Assembly (NCBI GenBank): GCA_017412055.1
Contig: JAFQOW010000044.1
Coordinates: 1-50,648 of the forward strand
Origin: Lachnospiraceae bacterium
Lineage (GTDB): Bacteria; Bacillota; Clostridia; Lachnospirales; Lachnospiraceae
DNA: 50,648 bases
Direction of reading: 5' to 3'
Part shown: positions 26,910-38,900 of the stretch, in pieces
Numbering within the stretch: the first letter of the stretch is position 1
Layout: each line of letters starts with the position of its first letter
Notes under the pieces: generated by a model
Told to the model about the DNA's origin: nothing
Database searches by the model: none
The model's input: only the letters and a program-made list of their open reading frames with translations
Program-made: the position numbers and the translations under genes

Positions 26910-27102
26910 TTTTTTCATCTCCTATCTTTGTTTTTCTTATGGATTTGTTCTTGTTTCAGCAAAATATTACCTAATATCCTCGTTACATACAAGAAAACAA
27001 CAGTAGGCATTTTTGCAAACCAACAGTTGCTTTCCTATTTTTTCAAGAAATTCCACATTTTTATAATCAAAAATATTAAATCCATTTTCCCTATTCTAAA
27101 CT

Positions 27103-27744
27103 TTAATCAAACTTTCCTGCGCTCTTACACACTTCCTTCAGACAGCATCTATGACAATACGGTTTTGTTCTAGCTGTACATATCTCTCTTCCATGGTCAA
27201 CCAGTCTATGGCAAAAATCATTGCCTTCTTCAGGTGGAATTATTTTCCACAGCTCCATCTCAACCTTCTTAGGCTCCTTGATATTATTCACTAAGCCAAA
27301 TCGATTAACAAGACGAATACAATGAGTATCTGTGACTATGGCTGGTTTTCCAAACACATCGCCCATTATGAGGTTAGCACTTTTTCTTCCTACACCTGGA
27401 AGCTCCATCAATTTATCAAAATCATCTGGCACTTTGCCTTCATACTTTTCATGCAATATCTTCATACAACCACTTATATCTTTAGCTTTGCTTTTGCCTA
27501 AGCCACATGGTCTTACGATTTTTTCTATATCATCTACTGGTGCATTTGCCAATGCTTCTACTGTAGGATATTTTTCATACAAATCTTTTACCACAACATT
27601 TACTCTGGCATCTGTACACTGTGCAGCCAGACGTACACTTACAAGAAGCTTCCATGCCTCATCATATTCTAGGGAACAACCAGTATTTGGATATTCTTTT
27701 TTTAATAAATCAATTATAGCTAAAGCTCTTTCTTTTTTTCTCAC
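27103..27744 (-). CDS. nth: Endonuclease III (DNA glycosylase/AP lyase)
   Basis: Base-excision-repair enzyme for oxidised pyrimidines, 213 residues. Helix-hairpin-helix LMELPGVGRKSANLIMGDVF (about 110-129) has the catalytic Lys, and VDTHCIRLVNRFG has the catalytic Asp. The C-terminal iron-sulfur loop is CTARTKPYCHRCCLKEVC: four Cys with spacing 7-2-5, where 6-2-5 is standard, so the first loop is one residue longer. The start is GTG after a GAGG-like ribosome site. A weak hairpin at about 26996-27030 may be its terminator. Confidence 0.95.
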   Translation of the reverse strand: MRKKERALAIIDLLKKEYPNTGCSLEYDEAWKLLVSVRLAAQCTDARVNVVVKDLYEKYPTVEALANAPVDDIEKIVRPCGLGKSKAKDISGCMKILHEKYEGKVPDDFDKLMELPGVGRKSANLIMGDVFGKPAIVTDTHCIRLVNRFGLVNNIKEPKKVEMELWKIIPPEEGNDFCHRLVDHGREICTARTKPYCHRCCLKEVCKSAGKFD

Positions 27745-27872
27745 AATTTCTGCCTCACTTTTCTACATATAGCTTTATTAACTACTACTTTCTCTTAAGC
27801 AATTTTATGTACCCCACTCTGATTATGAATTTCCTAGACATAATCAAGGGTATTCTTTCGATTTTTTCATTC

Positions 27873-29078
27873 TTATATCACACACGCTACCATCACTAAT
27901 ACAGCTAAAAACACCACATTCCACACCGTAAAACTCACAAAATATTTTCCCTTTATATTCGGATATCCATTAGCCACCTGCTTATAGGAAATAAGACTTG
28001 CCATTGACGCGATAAGTGTTCCCAAGCCTCCAAGATTTGTACCGATTATAAGGCCCTCATAATTGGTCGTAAAGCCTGATAATAACAACGCTGCTGGAAC
28101 ATTGCTAACTGCCTGACTTGATATGATAGAAGCAGCTACCTCTCTACCCTTTACAAGGGACGATAGCATATTTTTAATTGCAGTAATTTCTCCCATATTT
28201 CCTATAAAGATAAAGAATGCTATAAATGTTAAGAGCAGTGCATAATCTGCGCCCTTTACAGCTTCCTTTTCCATAAATAATGCTACAATAAATATTAGCC
28301 CAGCAATTATATGCCATGGCAATACACGCACAACCACCAGTATACATAAAATAAACATAACAAAATATATGGTTATTCGTATATTTTTATTTCTAGCATA
28401 CTTGTTTGCACCCTCATCACTACTAAACTTTAAAGCTACATTCCTATGGCTTTTTTCTTCTATATTTTTTCCATTCCTAGTATATTTTGCTTCTATATCA
28501 AGAGTTAATTCTTCCTTTTTCACAGTAAATATAACTATACATAAAAGTACTGCAGATACCACCGTATACGGAAGCATAAGCAATAAAAACTTCCCTATAC
28601 CCATTCCACTTATTCCGTATAGATACAAATTCTGCGGATTTCCCATAGGTGTTAACATACTTCCAAGATTAGCCGCAATTGTCTGCATCACCACAACTAT
28701 AATAATCAATTTCTCATTTCCACTCATCTTCAATGTCAAAAGTGCTAATGGTACAAATGTAATAAGTGCCACATCATTAGTTAAAAGCATCGATGAAAAA
28801 AAGCATAAAAATATAAGCACGAACGCCAATGTTCTTGTGCTGTTACATTTACCTATCAAGCTTTTTCCAAGCTTTTCAAATATACCATTTATGCTAAGTC
28901 CTGCCATAACTATCATAAGGGATAATAAAATCCCTAGCACACGAAAGTCTATAAACTCAATATATTTCTTTGAAGGCGGATTAAAAAACATAGAAATAAC
29001 GGCAAGAATGGCCGCTATAACTAACACTGTATCCTTTTTTATCACCTCAACTATTTTATCTTTTAATGAAAACTTCAT
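27873..29078 (-). CDS. ArsB/SLC13-like (ion transporter superfamily) anion permease
   Basis: Polytopic membrane protein of 401 residues with about ten to eleven helices. Hallmarks of the IT superfamily are TNDVALITFVPLALLTL (about 101-117) and the re-entrant loop GSMLTPMGNPQNLYLYGISG (about 138-157), mirrored in the second half by SNVPAALLLSGFTTNYEGLI and GTNLGGLGTLIASMASLISY (about 322-366). This places it with ArsB, CitMHS and YbiR-type permeases; substrate (dicarboxylate, arsenite or another anion) cannot be read. There is no ars regulator nearby. It lies nine bases downstream of the phosphoesterase gene, so the two may be cotranscribed. Confidence 0.88.
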   Translation of the reverse strand: MKFSLKDKIVEVIKKDTVLVIAAILAVISMFFNPPSKKYIEFIDFRVLGILLSLMIVMAGLSINGIFEKLGKSLIGKCNSTRTLAFVLIFLCFFSSMLLTNDVALITFVPLALLTLKMSGNEKLIIIVVVMQTIAANLGSMLTPMGNPQNLYLYGISGMGIGKFLLLMLPYTVVSAVLLCIVIFTVKKEELTLDIEAKYTRNGKNIEEKSHRNVALKFSSDEGANKYARNKNIRITIYFVMFILCILVVVRVLPWHIIAGLIFIVALFMEKEAVKGADYALLLTFIAFFIFIGNMGEITAIKNMLSSLVKGREVAASIISSQAVSNVPAALLLSGFTTNYEGLIIGTNLGGLGTLIASMASLISYKQVANGYPNIKGKYFVSFTVWNVVFLAVLVMVACVI

Positions 29079-29087
29079 ATCTTATAC

Positions 29088-29717
29088 CTATTTTCTATCC
29101 AATTTTTCTCTTCTTACCCTATCATTTTCTATCCATTCATCGAGAGTCAATGGCTCATAATCGGAATACATACAAAAACAATTTATCATGTGACACTCTA
29201 TATTCCTTACACCATTTCCATCCTTCGTAGGTACCACAGTATCACGAATTTGGTTTTGAAACTGGTGAATCAATCTCTCGTCGTGGCTATCATGAACGTG
29301 TCCATAAAGCATATATGCCCTAGGATTACCTTTATCATCCACTCTGTACTGACCGTTATAGCACATTATAGGATAATGACTAATCACAATCTTACATTTA
29401 TTTTCCTTAAATTCATGATAGGGCTTTATCCATCTAAATTTACTTCTATCAAATTTTCTATCATCTAAATATTTATCGTGATTTCCTTCAATTAAATACT
29501 TTATGCCATTCAATCTATCAAGGAGTTCATTGGTCTCCACTCCCTTGCCCATGGAGAAATCCCCCAGAATGACAATTTCATCCTGAGGGCGTACCTTATT
29601 ATTCCATTTTTTAATCATATATTCATTCATTTCTTCCACAGAGGAAAAACCTCGCTTATCCATATCTGTATTCATTTTTCTATGAAAGAAATGTGAATCC
29701 GCAATATAATATCGCAT
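29088..29717 (-). CDS. Calcineurin-like metallophosphoesterase
   Basis: Cytoplasmic two-metal phosphoesterase of 209 residues. Metal ligands are ADSHFFH (Asp7, His9), VILGDFSMG (about 47-55), IEGNHDKYL (about 74-82), ISHYPI and YGHVHDSH (about 131-138). This short form is usual in clostridia and phages. Substrate unknown. It sits between the DHH phosphoesterase (12 bases upstream) and the anion permease, suggesting a three-gene unit. Confidence 0.9.
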   Translation of the reverse strand: MRYYIADSHFFHRKMNTDMDKRGFSSVEEMNEYMIKKWNNKVRPQDEIVILGDFSMGKGVETNELLDRLNGIKYLIEGNHDKYLDDRKFDRSKFRWIKPYHEFKENKCKIVISHYPIMCYNGQYRVDDKGNPRAYMLYGHVHDSHDERLIHQFQNQIRDTVVPTKDGNGVRNIECHMINCFCMYSDYEPLTLDEWIENDRVRREKLDRK

Positions 29718-29729
29718 ACATTCTCCTTC

Positions 29730-31232
29730 TTATGCTTCGTCACCTCTTACATAAGTGTTCTCAAATACTTCTTTTTTTACAAGATAAATATCATTTTCAT
29801 CATCTGCCGGATAGCAAATATAATCTCCTGCCACACCATACATATACTTTTCGTAATCCCACTTAGTAAATACCTTTGCCGGTTTTCTAAGCTGCTTTGC
29901 CATAACTACGCCACCTGCATCAGACACACATTTCTTTGCAAATGAAAGTATTCCGTGCATTTTATTATCAGACATATTCATAACAAGAGGCTCATACTCG
30001 AATTCCCACTCATATGGCTTATTACTTGCTGTATAATTCCTCTCAAAGGTTTCTCTCTCTATAGGATATACCTCGCCAAAATAACCTATCATAAGATATA
30101 TATCTTCCTTAGCGGTAACATATACATCTCCCTCATAGGTTCTTACTCTACACTCTGTACCAGGCTCAAACATCTCTGCAGTCTTTACATATCCATATGT
30201 ATAAGGAAGCTTTATATGTGGTCTAAACTTACTATAGTCATCCAAACCTTCATCTGCATAGAAAATATCATAGCTATCAAAATAATCATCTACTCGACTA
30301 AAGAAATATGATTCAATTCCCTGCTCTCCATATATCTCATCAAATTTATTTTTATTTATAAATCCACCAGCTTTATCAAGGTGTCCACCACCATTTCCTA
30401 TTCCGTCTGTTAAAAACTCTGCAAGCTCATTGGCAGCAACCTCTGCCACGCAGCTTCTTATGGATAACTTATATCCACCCTGACACTCATTAAAGATGAT
30501 ATTTACATCTATACTATCAACCTGAACCACTAAGTCACCTATAAGACCTAAAATATTAGGGTCACATGGATTTGACTTAATAATAGATAATCTCTTCTTT
30601 TCATCATAGCTATAGCGAACTAACGCTATACCAGCAGTCTCAAGCTCCTGCAAGGTAAAGTTGGAATGCTTAAACTTGCTTATAAGCGCCCTATTTATCT
30701 TCAACTCTTCTACCATATCATGGTCAAGTGGATGGCGTATTTCCGACAACTCATTACTATCCATAAACAAACCATAGTAAAGGGCTGTTGCCAAATTCAC
30801 ATCACTATTTACATTAAAGCCTTCACTTTTAAGCATATCAAAGCAAATGGTTGAACAGCTTACTATATGACTTCTTATCTCACACATAGCATCTGAGGAA
30901 CGACCTGTATTGTGATGGTCAATCATAGCTATATTTTCTGCTTCAAACTTGTATACATTGCCCTCACCATACTGACAATCAACTGTCAAAAGAAGCTCTG
31001 GCTTGTAATCAAGCTCCTTAACATACTCTACAGGAATATCTAATTCATCTATCATCATAAGGATGTTTCTCTTAGTTATCTTAAGCTTTCCTCCGTAGAT
31101 AAGCCTTACATCCCTACCCTTCCATCTAAAATACTTATATAATGCAAATCCAGACCCCACTGCATCTGCATCAGGATTGTCATGCATCTGTATAACAATC
31201 TCATTATACCTATCCAATGTTCTTAATTTCAT
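29730..31232 (-). CDS. DHH/DHHA1-family phosphoesterase with long C-terminal extension
   Basis: NrnA/GdpP-related phosphoesterase, 500 residues. The DHH domain has DNPDADAVGSG (18-28), an Asp in VDCQYGE (about 85), DHHN (105-108) and the metal Asp in GLFMDSN (about 158). DHHA1 has GNGGGHLDKAGG (279-290). Family members degrade nanoRNA, pAp or cyclic dinucleotides. Unlike NrnA (about 320 residues), this protein continues for about 200 more residues (300-500), a predicted beta-rich region with repeated short modules (VRTYEGDVYVTAKEDIYLMI, then GEVYPIERETFERNYT, then ICYPADDENDIYLVKKEVFE) that I do not recognise. There are no membrane helices, so it is not GdpP. Confidence 0.88.
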   Translation of the reverse strand: MKLRTLDRYNEIVIQMHDNPDADAVGSGFALYKYFRWKGRDVRLIYGGKLKITKRNILMMIDELDIPVEYVKELDYKPELLLTVDCQYGEGNVYKFEAENIAMIDHHNTGRSSDAMCEIRSHIVSCSTICFDMLKSEGFNVNSDVNLATALYYGLFMDSNELSEIRHPLDHDMVEELKINRALISKFKHSNFTLQELETAGIALVRYSYDEKKRLSIIKSNPCDPNILGLIGDLVVQVDSIDVNIIFNECQGGYKLSIRSCVAEVAANELAEFLTDGIGNGGGHLDKAGGFINKNKFDEIYGEQGIESYFFSRVDDYFDSYDIFYADEGLDDYSKFRPHIKLPYTYGYVKTAEMFEPGTECRVRTYEGDVYVTAKEDIYLMIGYFGEVYPIERETFERNYTASNKPYEWEFEYEPLVMNMSDNKMHGILSFAKKCVSDAGGVVMAKQLRKPAKVFTKWDYEKYMYGVAGDYICYPADDENDIYLVKKEVFENTYVRGDEA

Positions 31233-31262
31233 AACTACACTACACCTTTCGTTTTTCCCATT

Positions 31263-32684
31263 TTATTCTTCTGTAACTATTACATCTGAAGTAAGGTCCA
31301 CAGTAATAGCAGGGCGTATACCATATCCCTCAAGTCCCACAGATTGTTCAAAGATTTTTCCTTCCCAATACTCAGTTCCAACCAAATAACACTTACTTGA
31401 ATATCCTTCAACTGGGTCTCTTAACCACCAATAATACATCTCTGATTTATAACCTTCTTTTTCCATCTCGTACCAGTTAGAAGAATCCTGCTCCAAACAC
31501 TCATCAGTTGGTTTAGCAAGCTTATTTATATCAGCCTTATCAAAAAGTTCCAATTCTTCCTTGGACAATAAAAACACTTTATCCTCAGTAGTAATTATAT
31601 TTTTATCACTCAGTTCATTTCCCTTTGTTTTTATGGTTGTAGTCTTTATAGCTGCTAATTCATCTTCATTAAAATTTGTCAAAAATCCAGGTTCCATATC
31701 ATACCCATTCTTTTTATCCGACATTTTTTTCATAGATGGTGCACTATCACCATAATTCACCAACTCTTTATCAGCATTTAACCAAGCCCTTATATCTGAA
31801 TTACTCCAATCACTATTACCTCTTACAAACGCTTGAAGTTCTATATTAGTATTCGCTTCATTATCTTTAGAATAATATGAAATACCATTGTGCTCATTAT
31901 ATCCATCACTATCTGCGGCATCATACGCCTTCATAGTAATAATATGCTCTGTTACAAGTACAGCCTCCTTCTTATCATCTGTCAATTTGATTACACGCCA
32001 AGTTATTGGCTTTCCATTATATTGACCAAATATTATTTTATCCCCTAATTCTATCTGTTTTGACTGCCCATTATTTTTATCATCATCATCCTTATCGTAT
32101 GTGTCATCATATGATTGTGTATTAACAATACTGCTTGTTTTTTCACCATTATCCTTATTATCATTTACAGATTTAGAGCTAAGCAAAAGTGCAACACATG
32201 TCAAACACATAGCAATTGTACATATACATGTAGATGCTACTATCAAAGTAGTTGTTTTCCTCTTTTCTTTTCTTTTTTTCTCGTCCATTTGTATGTTTAT
32301 CTTATTACCAAGATTTCGCACAGCATTAACCATATCCTGATAACTTTCAGTCTTACCATTAACCCATTGGTGTGACATAAGAAAATATTCCATAGATTTA
32401 GTAAGAATTACATCCTCTATCCTATATACGATTATAGGTACATTTTTACTTACCGCTCTTTCAACCTCTCTAAGAACATGTGGCGATGTATTGGAATTAT
32501 TGGACAACACTAATATCATAACATCTGATTTGTCTATTCCAAATATAATCTCTTCTGCATATTCATGGCCCGAACGGATATCTCTTGGCGCAAGAAAACA
32601 ACTCATGCCATTGTTCTCAAGTTCAACACATAGTCCAGCCGCTACCTTAGCATCTATGGAAGAGTGAGATAAAAATACATGCAT
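31263..32684 (-). CDS. Membrane-anchored TIR-domain protein with C-terminal DUF6273-like domain
   Basis: Three-part protein of 473 residues. An N-terminal TIR_2 domain (1-140) has FLSHSSIDAK, GMSCFLAPRDIRSGHEYAEE, VLSNNSNTSPHVLREVERAV (Glu73/Glu75 are the candidate NADase Glu) and YFLMSHQWVNG. One membrane helix lies at about 147-170 after a Lys/Arg cluster (positive-inside, so TIR is cytoplasmic). Beyond an Asp/Asn linker, the outside carries a DUF6273-like domain (IELGDKIIFGQYNGKPITWR to YGIRPAITVDL, about 210-465). Bacterial TIRs commonly act as NAD-cleaving or signal-making effectors in phage defence. No partner gene is adjacent. AGGAGG precedes the ATG. The function is inferred from domains only. 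Confidence 0.88.
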   Translation of the reverse strand: MHVFLSHSSIDAKVAAGLCVELENNGMSCFLAPRDIRSGHEYAEEIIFGIDKSDVMILVLSNNSNTSPHVLREVERAVSKNVPIIVYRIEDVILTKSMEYFLMSHQWVNGKTESYQDMVNAVRNLGNKINIQMDEKKRKEKRKTTTLIVASTCICTIAMCLTCVALLLSSKSVNDNKDNGEKTSSIVNTQSYDDTYDKDDDDKNNGQSKQIELGDKIIFGQYNGKPITWRVIKLTDDKKEAVLVTEHIITMKAYDAADSDGYNEHNGISYYSKDNEANTNIELQAFVRGNSDWSNSDIRAWLNADKELVNYGDSAPSMKKMSDKKNGYDMEPGFLTNFNEDELAAIKTTTIKTKGNELSDKNIITTEDKVFLLSKEELELFDKADINKLAKPTDECLEQDSSNWYEMEKEGYKSEMYYWWLRDPVEGYSSKCYLVGTEYWEGKIFEQSVGLEGYGIRPAITVDLTSDVIVTEE

Positions 32685-32893
32685 ATCTTTTATCCTCCTA
32701 GTATATGTTAATATTTATCTTTAAAATCAACATCATTTTAACAATATATCATAGTAACTTTGATACTGTAATATATTCAAACTATATTGTACATAAGTAT
32801 AATATATCAAATCACCACATACTTCAATAATTATTTCGTTTCTATGCCTCTCAAAACATCAAATAATTGTTACAATATAAATGCTAAAATACA

Positions 32894-32926
32894 AGAAGTG
32901 ACTTGACAACAAGACAAGTCACTTCT
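32894..32926 (-). terminator. Hairpin terminator after the giant surface-protein gene
   Basis: AGAAGTGACTTG (32894-32905) pairs perfectly with CAAGTCACTTCT (32915-32926). The T-rich tail is modest on both strands. It lies about 19 bases past the stop. Confidence 0.75.
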
Positions 32927-32944
32927 TTAATTCTGGTCAAATAA

Positions 32945-35900
32945 TTACTTTCCCCTTATTTTTCTCTTATTTCTTAGAGTAACAAGACCTACCATTCCAC
33001 CGATAACCGCTATAGCAGCTACAATAGAACCATAGAATAGCGGTGCATTAGAATACCATCTAACAAATGGATTTGTTGATACTGTTATGTCTTTTTCAAA
33101 ACTTACAATCTTTCCACTCTTTATATCTTCTGCATTATCGCTATCTATTATATTTCCTGCAATATCTACAACTTCAATTCTAATATGTTGCTTCTTTGAA
33201 GCCTCATCTATTGTAAATGAACCCAAATATGATGTAATATTATCTCCAAACTCAGCTTCTGTTATAGTCTGAATCCGCTTTCCATCTAAGTATATTCGAA
33301 TTTCTTTTAATCCAATTGCGTCAAAAACTTCATACTCTACTATATGACTAACTTTATTAAAAGTATTATTATCAAGATTTGACATTCTTATAACGTCCGG
33401 CTTTGTAGAATCTACACAGAAACGTATATCATATTTATCATCTGCTATATTTCCTGAATGATTTCCTGCCGCATCCTGAGATGAAACTGTTATTACATAA
33501 ATACCATCTAGCTTAAAATTGTCTTTAGATATAATATAATCATACTGATTCCAACTGCTGCCATCTTCTATGGCACTCTTCTCCACCTTCACAGTATCAA
33601 GTGGCGAACCATCTCTCGTAATACTGATATTTACAGAATCCTGTAATAACTTGTCAGCATTAAATTCACTTATCTTAATATCGTTTTCTATGGAAAGCTT
33701 ATAAGAATTCTTAAGCGCTTCTAAATTCTGGTCAAATACATATACTGAACCATCTCTATTAACCGAGAATGACATTAATTCTTCTCCATTGCCCCTGTTT
33801 TCTACATACGTAGAACCCTGACCGTTATCTAAAATCACTTCAGTAAATACGTTACCAGCTTTATCATTTGCATAGCATACAACCTTGTACATACCATCAG
33901 CTTCAAAATTCGGTACAGTAATCTTATATCCATTAGTAATCTTTTTCGCAGAACCTATATCTATATTTTCTGTCTTATAAGTACCGTTACTCTGTACAAT
34001 AGCGTATACCTTCGCATCAAGCTTATCTATATTAGTATCAGTAGTAATAATTTCCAAACCAATAACATCATCATTATTAGCTGATCTATCTGTTACACCC
34101 GATACTGATAATTTTGGATTAGTTTTATCAATATAGAAGCTTTGCACTGATATATCTGCCGCAGCATTTCCTGCCTTATCCGCAAAGTCTGCGTCTATTG
34201 TATAATATCCGTCTACTATAAATGGTACTGTGATTCTATGCACATCACCATTTGAAGTCCACTGACTTTCCACTGGTAACTGTATCTGTTTACCATTATC
34301 AGTAGCTGTCAATACAAGATTAAATCTTGAAGAGTCAAAATTATGCTCTGTAACTGTTACAGTTGCTATTCTATCCTGTTTATAATAGTTCCCATTTGAA
34401 ACACTATTATTATCATATGAAATTTGAATAGTCGGCAATGTCTTATCAATAGTAAACTCTCTTGGAGCTAATGATTGACCATAATCTATATCAGTACATA
34501 CATTTCCTGCTTCATCAGTATACTTAATATCAAACTTGTAATCGCCATCAGCATTATATGTCAATGTAGCCATATATTCTGTATCGTCGCCATTACCAGT
34601 ACCTCTCTTAGATACTGTCCAGTTTGATAATACAGGTAGAATACCATCTGTGTTAGTTACATCTATAACTACATCATTTGGATCAAAGTTACGCTCTGTC
34701 ACTCTGATTGTAGCAACACGGTTTTCATCAAATAAATTTTCACTAGCAAATGATGTATCTGCTGAGTTATTATCATATGCAATATCAATCTTTGGTGATG
34801 TTGTGTCAATCTTTAAATATACGGAACCTGAAGACAAATTCCCCGCATTATCGATTGCATAAACAACTATCTTTACATCATTGCTATTGTTCAATTCAGC
34901 ATCAACCACAATAGAATCAAACCATGTATTCACCAATTCACTCTGCTTAGGATTTGACTTATCAAACGTAAATAAATCTTTTGACTGTGTCTTCACACCC
35001 ATATTATATACTTCGTAATAAATATGTTTCAAACCGGCATATGTTCCGCCAGCCATTGGCTCATCTACAACTATGTCAACTTCTACATCTTTTTTATAAA
35101 TGCCATTCAAAGGCTTACCCTGTGTTACACTAACCTTAGGTGCAATTGTCTTTTCAATCGGCGCCTTACTATCCACAATAAGACCATTAGTACTTAAATA
35201 TGTAACCCTTCCAGCTAAATCTGTTAATTTTACATATACAATAAACTGCTCATCGCTATCAACATCTATACCTTCAAATGTATAATAAACTTTATTAGTC
35301 TCGCTTACTGTCTTTAAATTTATTTTTGTCCAATCTTTTATATCGTCTAACTGTGCTGTTGTAAATACTGTTGTACCATCTTTAGCGTTTATAGACTTAA
35401 CTTTATAATACTCTACACTGTAAAGCTTTCCTGATATAACATCATCAAATGTTCCTGATATAGATATCTTATCCTTTGACCAAAAACCGAAAACTATTTC
35501 TTTAACTAAACCATCCCAAGTTTCTTTTCTACCTTCTGTAGACTCTGCTTTAATAGTACCTGTTGGATTAGTCTTATCGATAGTGAAATTCAATGGTTCA
35601 TCTGTCGAATTAGCATTACCGGCATCATCTGTATATGCAACAGATACTTTGTAATTACCTTCACCTGTAAATGTAATAGTTGCTGTATGTGTGGACTCAT
35701 CAGGGTTCTGATTATTTATTACACTTTTCCATGCTCCAATATTATATGCACCATCGATTTTATTACCTTCGCCGTCAAACACCTGAATATCTATGGCTTT
35801 TTCAGCTTTTTTATCATCAAAGTGATTTGGTCTTTCCTTAATAACAACATTAGCCGTCTTATCGCCATCAAAGTAATTAGTGTTATTAAAGCCTTTATTG

Positions 35901-38900
35901 TTATCAAATTCAATTAAAATTCCTGGCTTTGTAATATCGATATCAAGAGGTATCTCTTCTATTATTTCCATTCCAGCATTATCAACTGCTTTAACATATA
36001 CAATAACATTTGAACTATTATTAACTGATTTATCAACAGTAATTTGTTCTAAAACAGAAGCTCCCAAATCGCTATATGTAGGAATTTTGCTTTCGAAATC
36101 AAATTTATCGTTAATATCATATATAGTCTTTGGCAACTGTGTTATTACGCCATCTTTTTTTACCCAATATTCAACATATTTAATTCCTGAATATGGCTCT
36201 TTATCCTGTACAAATATATTTACCTTCACATCTGATGTTGCGCTATATACTCCACCATTTAATACATCCGACAACGTAACAAAACATGCTTGATCATCAA
36301 TAACGAATCCATCAGAACATATATATGTTATATTACCAGCATAATCTTCAAGTTTTACATACACTACACAATTCTCATTTTCATCATATTCTAACTCGTC
36401 ATAATTCACAAATTCAATACGGCTTAAATCTTGTACTGACATGTTTTCTACACTATCTGTCTTATAATATTTTACTATAACAGGTGATAGTTCCTTTTCA
36501 CCTACAACTAAAACCTCAGGTATTGTCTGGCTATACAATCCAAAAGTTATTGTATCTAATAATGCATTCCATGTTTTTCCTAATATTGTTACATTTCCTT
36601 TTGGCTGTTCATTATCTACTGTAAATGAATATGGTGCTACAAGCTCTTTATTATCTTTATCTAACGCTATAATATCTTCTATTTGTAGCTCATTATTTGC
36701 AGCATTCTTATATTGTATTGATAAATCATATTCAGCACCGGCATAAAATGTCACCGTTGTTGTATGCATATTGCCATCATGCGTCCACACGTCACCTCCA
36801 GAATATTTGCCTGTTACTACTTGTAGATTTTTATCAACGGCATAAACTTTAATACCTTCTTTTGCAACCTTTTCATCAAATGATGACTCTCTATCATTTA
36901 TTGTAATAGTTGCGGTTACCTGTTCTCCACCATAATAAGCATGATTATATTTCTCTGTATCCTCACCATTAACTTCTTCTCTTTCTTCAACAAAATTAGG
37001 CTTATCCATTTTTATTGTTGCTGACAATTTATCAACATTAATTGAAAATACTATGCTTTCACTATAAACATTTTCTGCATTATCAGTAACCGTTACAGTA
37101 ACTTTTATATTGTCACAATTATACTGATTCTCACCATCTCCAGCACTTACTACTATTGATGACTTATCCTCATCAGTACTATCCCATTGCTTTACTAATT
37201 CCTCATAGGTATATGAAGTATCTTCCTTTGAAGCATCTCCTTCAAACTTAAATAAATTACCTTCTTTTTTAGGCTTGCCTTCCGCTACGATAGAATAATC
37301 AATCGACTTAATTCCAGAACAAATGTTATAATTCTCCATAACTTCATTAACAACAAAATCTATTGTTACATCTTTATTATGAATTTTATTCTCAATATTT
37401 TCTTTTGAATAGAAACTTATTGTTCCATTAACATTTTCGCTAACTATTCCTTTTGTACTAATATATTTGACATTACCAGCACAATCTGCAATTCGTACAT
37501 AAATAATATACTGTTCCGCATGAATCTCGTCTTTGCCATATGTTCGTACTGTATAACTTTCACCAAACACACCATCAGTATACAATTTATCTAATTCATC
37601 TACAGTTAATATCTTGTCAAAATCTGTCTTATAATACAATACACTAAGATGTTTGCATATATTATCCTTGGTTTCTATTTCAACTGGAACCTCATATCTA
37701 TTAAAATATCCAAAAGATAACACTGTATGTAACATTTTCCATTTTCTATTCTCCAAATAGAATATTGCACCTGTTGGACATTCAGTATCTACTACAAACT
37801 CAAATACATTTTTACCACTAATACTTGTCGTTTCCGAAGTAGCAGAATTTCCCGCTTTATTTATATACTTAATCTCCCATTTATATACAGCATTTTGATT
37901 AAATTGGATAGTAGCTTCGTAGTTATTTCCATTCTTTGTCCACTCGCTACTTATTTCATAATCATTTGAAGCTGTGCCGTTTACAAAAACCTTTATTCCA
38001 GCAAATGCTTTTTCTTCTTCAAATGTTAAGTCTGTGTCTGTAATTGTGATTTTTGCACTTCTAGTTGTGTTATAGAATTTATCTTCATCAGCTTCACTAG
38101 TTCCTAACATTTCCACTTTTAATGATGGTAATGTAGTGCTAACTTTATAATATTCTGTTTTATAACAACTAACATTCTCTGCTTGATCAGACACCTTAAC
38201 CCATAACGATACATAATTACTATCCTGTAATTGTTCTACTAGAACATTAATATCTTGATTAACAGTGTATTTATTATTATTTGTATCATAATACACACCT
38301 AATGATTCTATCTTTCCACTACATTTTTTCTCTACGCTGACTTCATCATAGTATTTTTCAGTAATTTGTCCTGTTATATTATCATCAATTTTTGTATCTG
38401 TAACAAAATATTCAATACTTACAGGCTTTGAAAAACCGTCTCTTACTGTAATCTGCGCACTAAAATCTTTGTTATAAAATTCTCCATAATGCTCATCTTC
38501 CACATTTACTTCTAATGTTGGTGACTCCTTGTCTATAATAAGGCTAAGCACCTTACCATAACCAGTACCTTCTACTGTATAATAATTGTGACCATCATTA
38601 GATACACCAATATAATATATTATTACTGACCTATTGAAAGTAAACTCTTTCGAATCGGAAAAACCTCCCATCCATTGTCCATTTTCATCCCAAGCTGAAA
38701 TCCACATAGCGTTATATTCGGTTTGAATCTTTATTTCAGTCGTATCTTTATGATAACTAATTATATTTCTATCCTGATACTCTACAAAATTTCCTACAAA
38801 ACTAATACTATCTCTATTGGTCATTTCGTTTGTCTTAAATTCAGAATACAAAGTAATTCCGCTTGTAATGCCTTTTAGATTAATTATTATCGAATTATCT

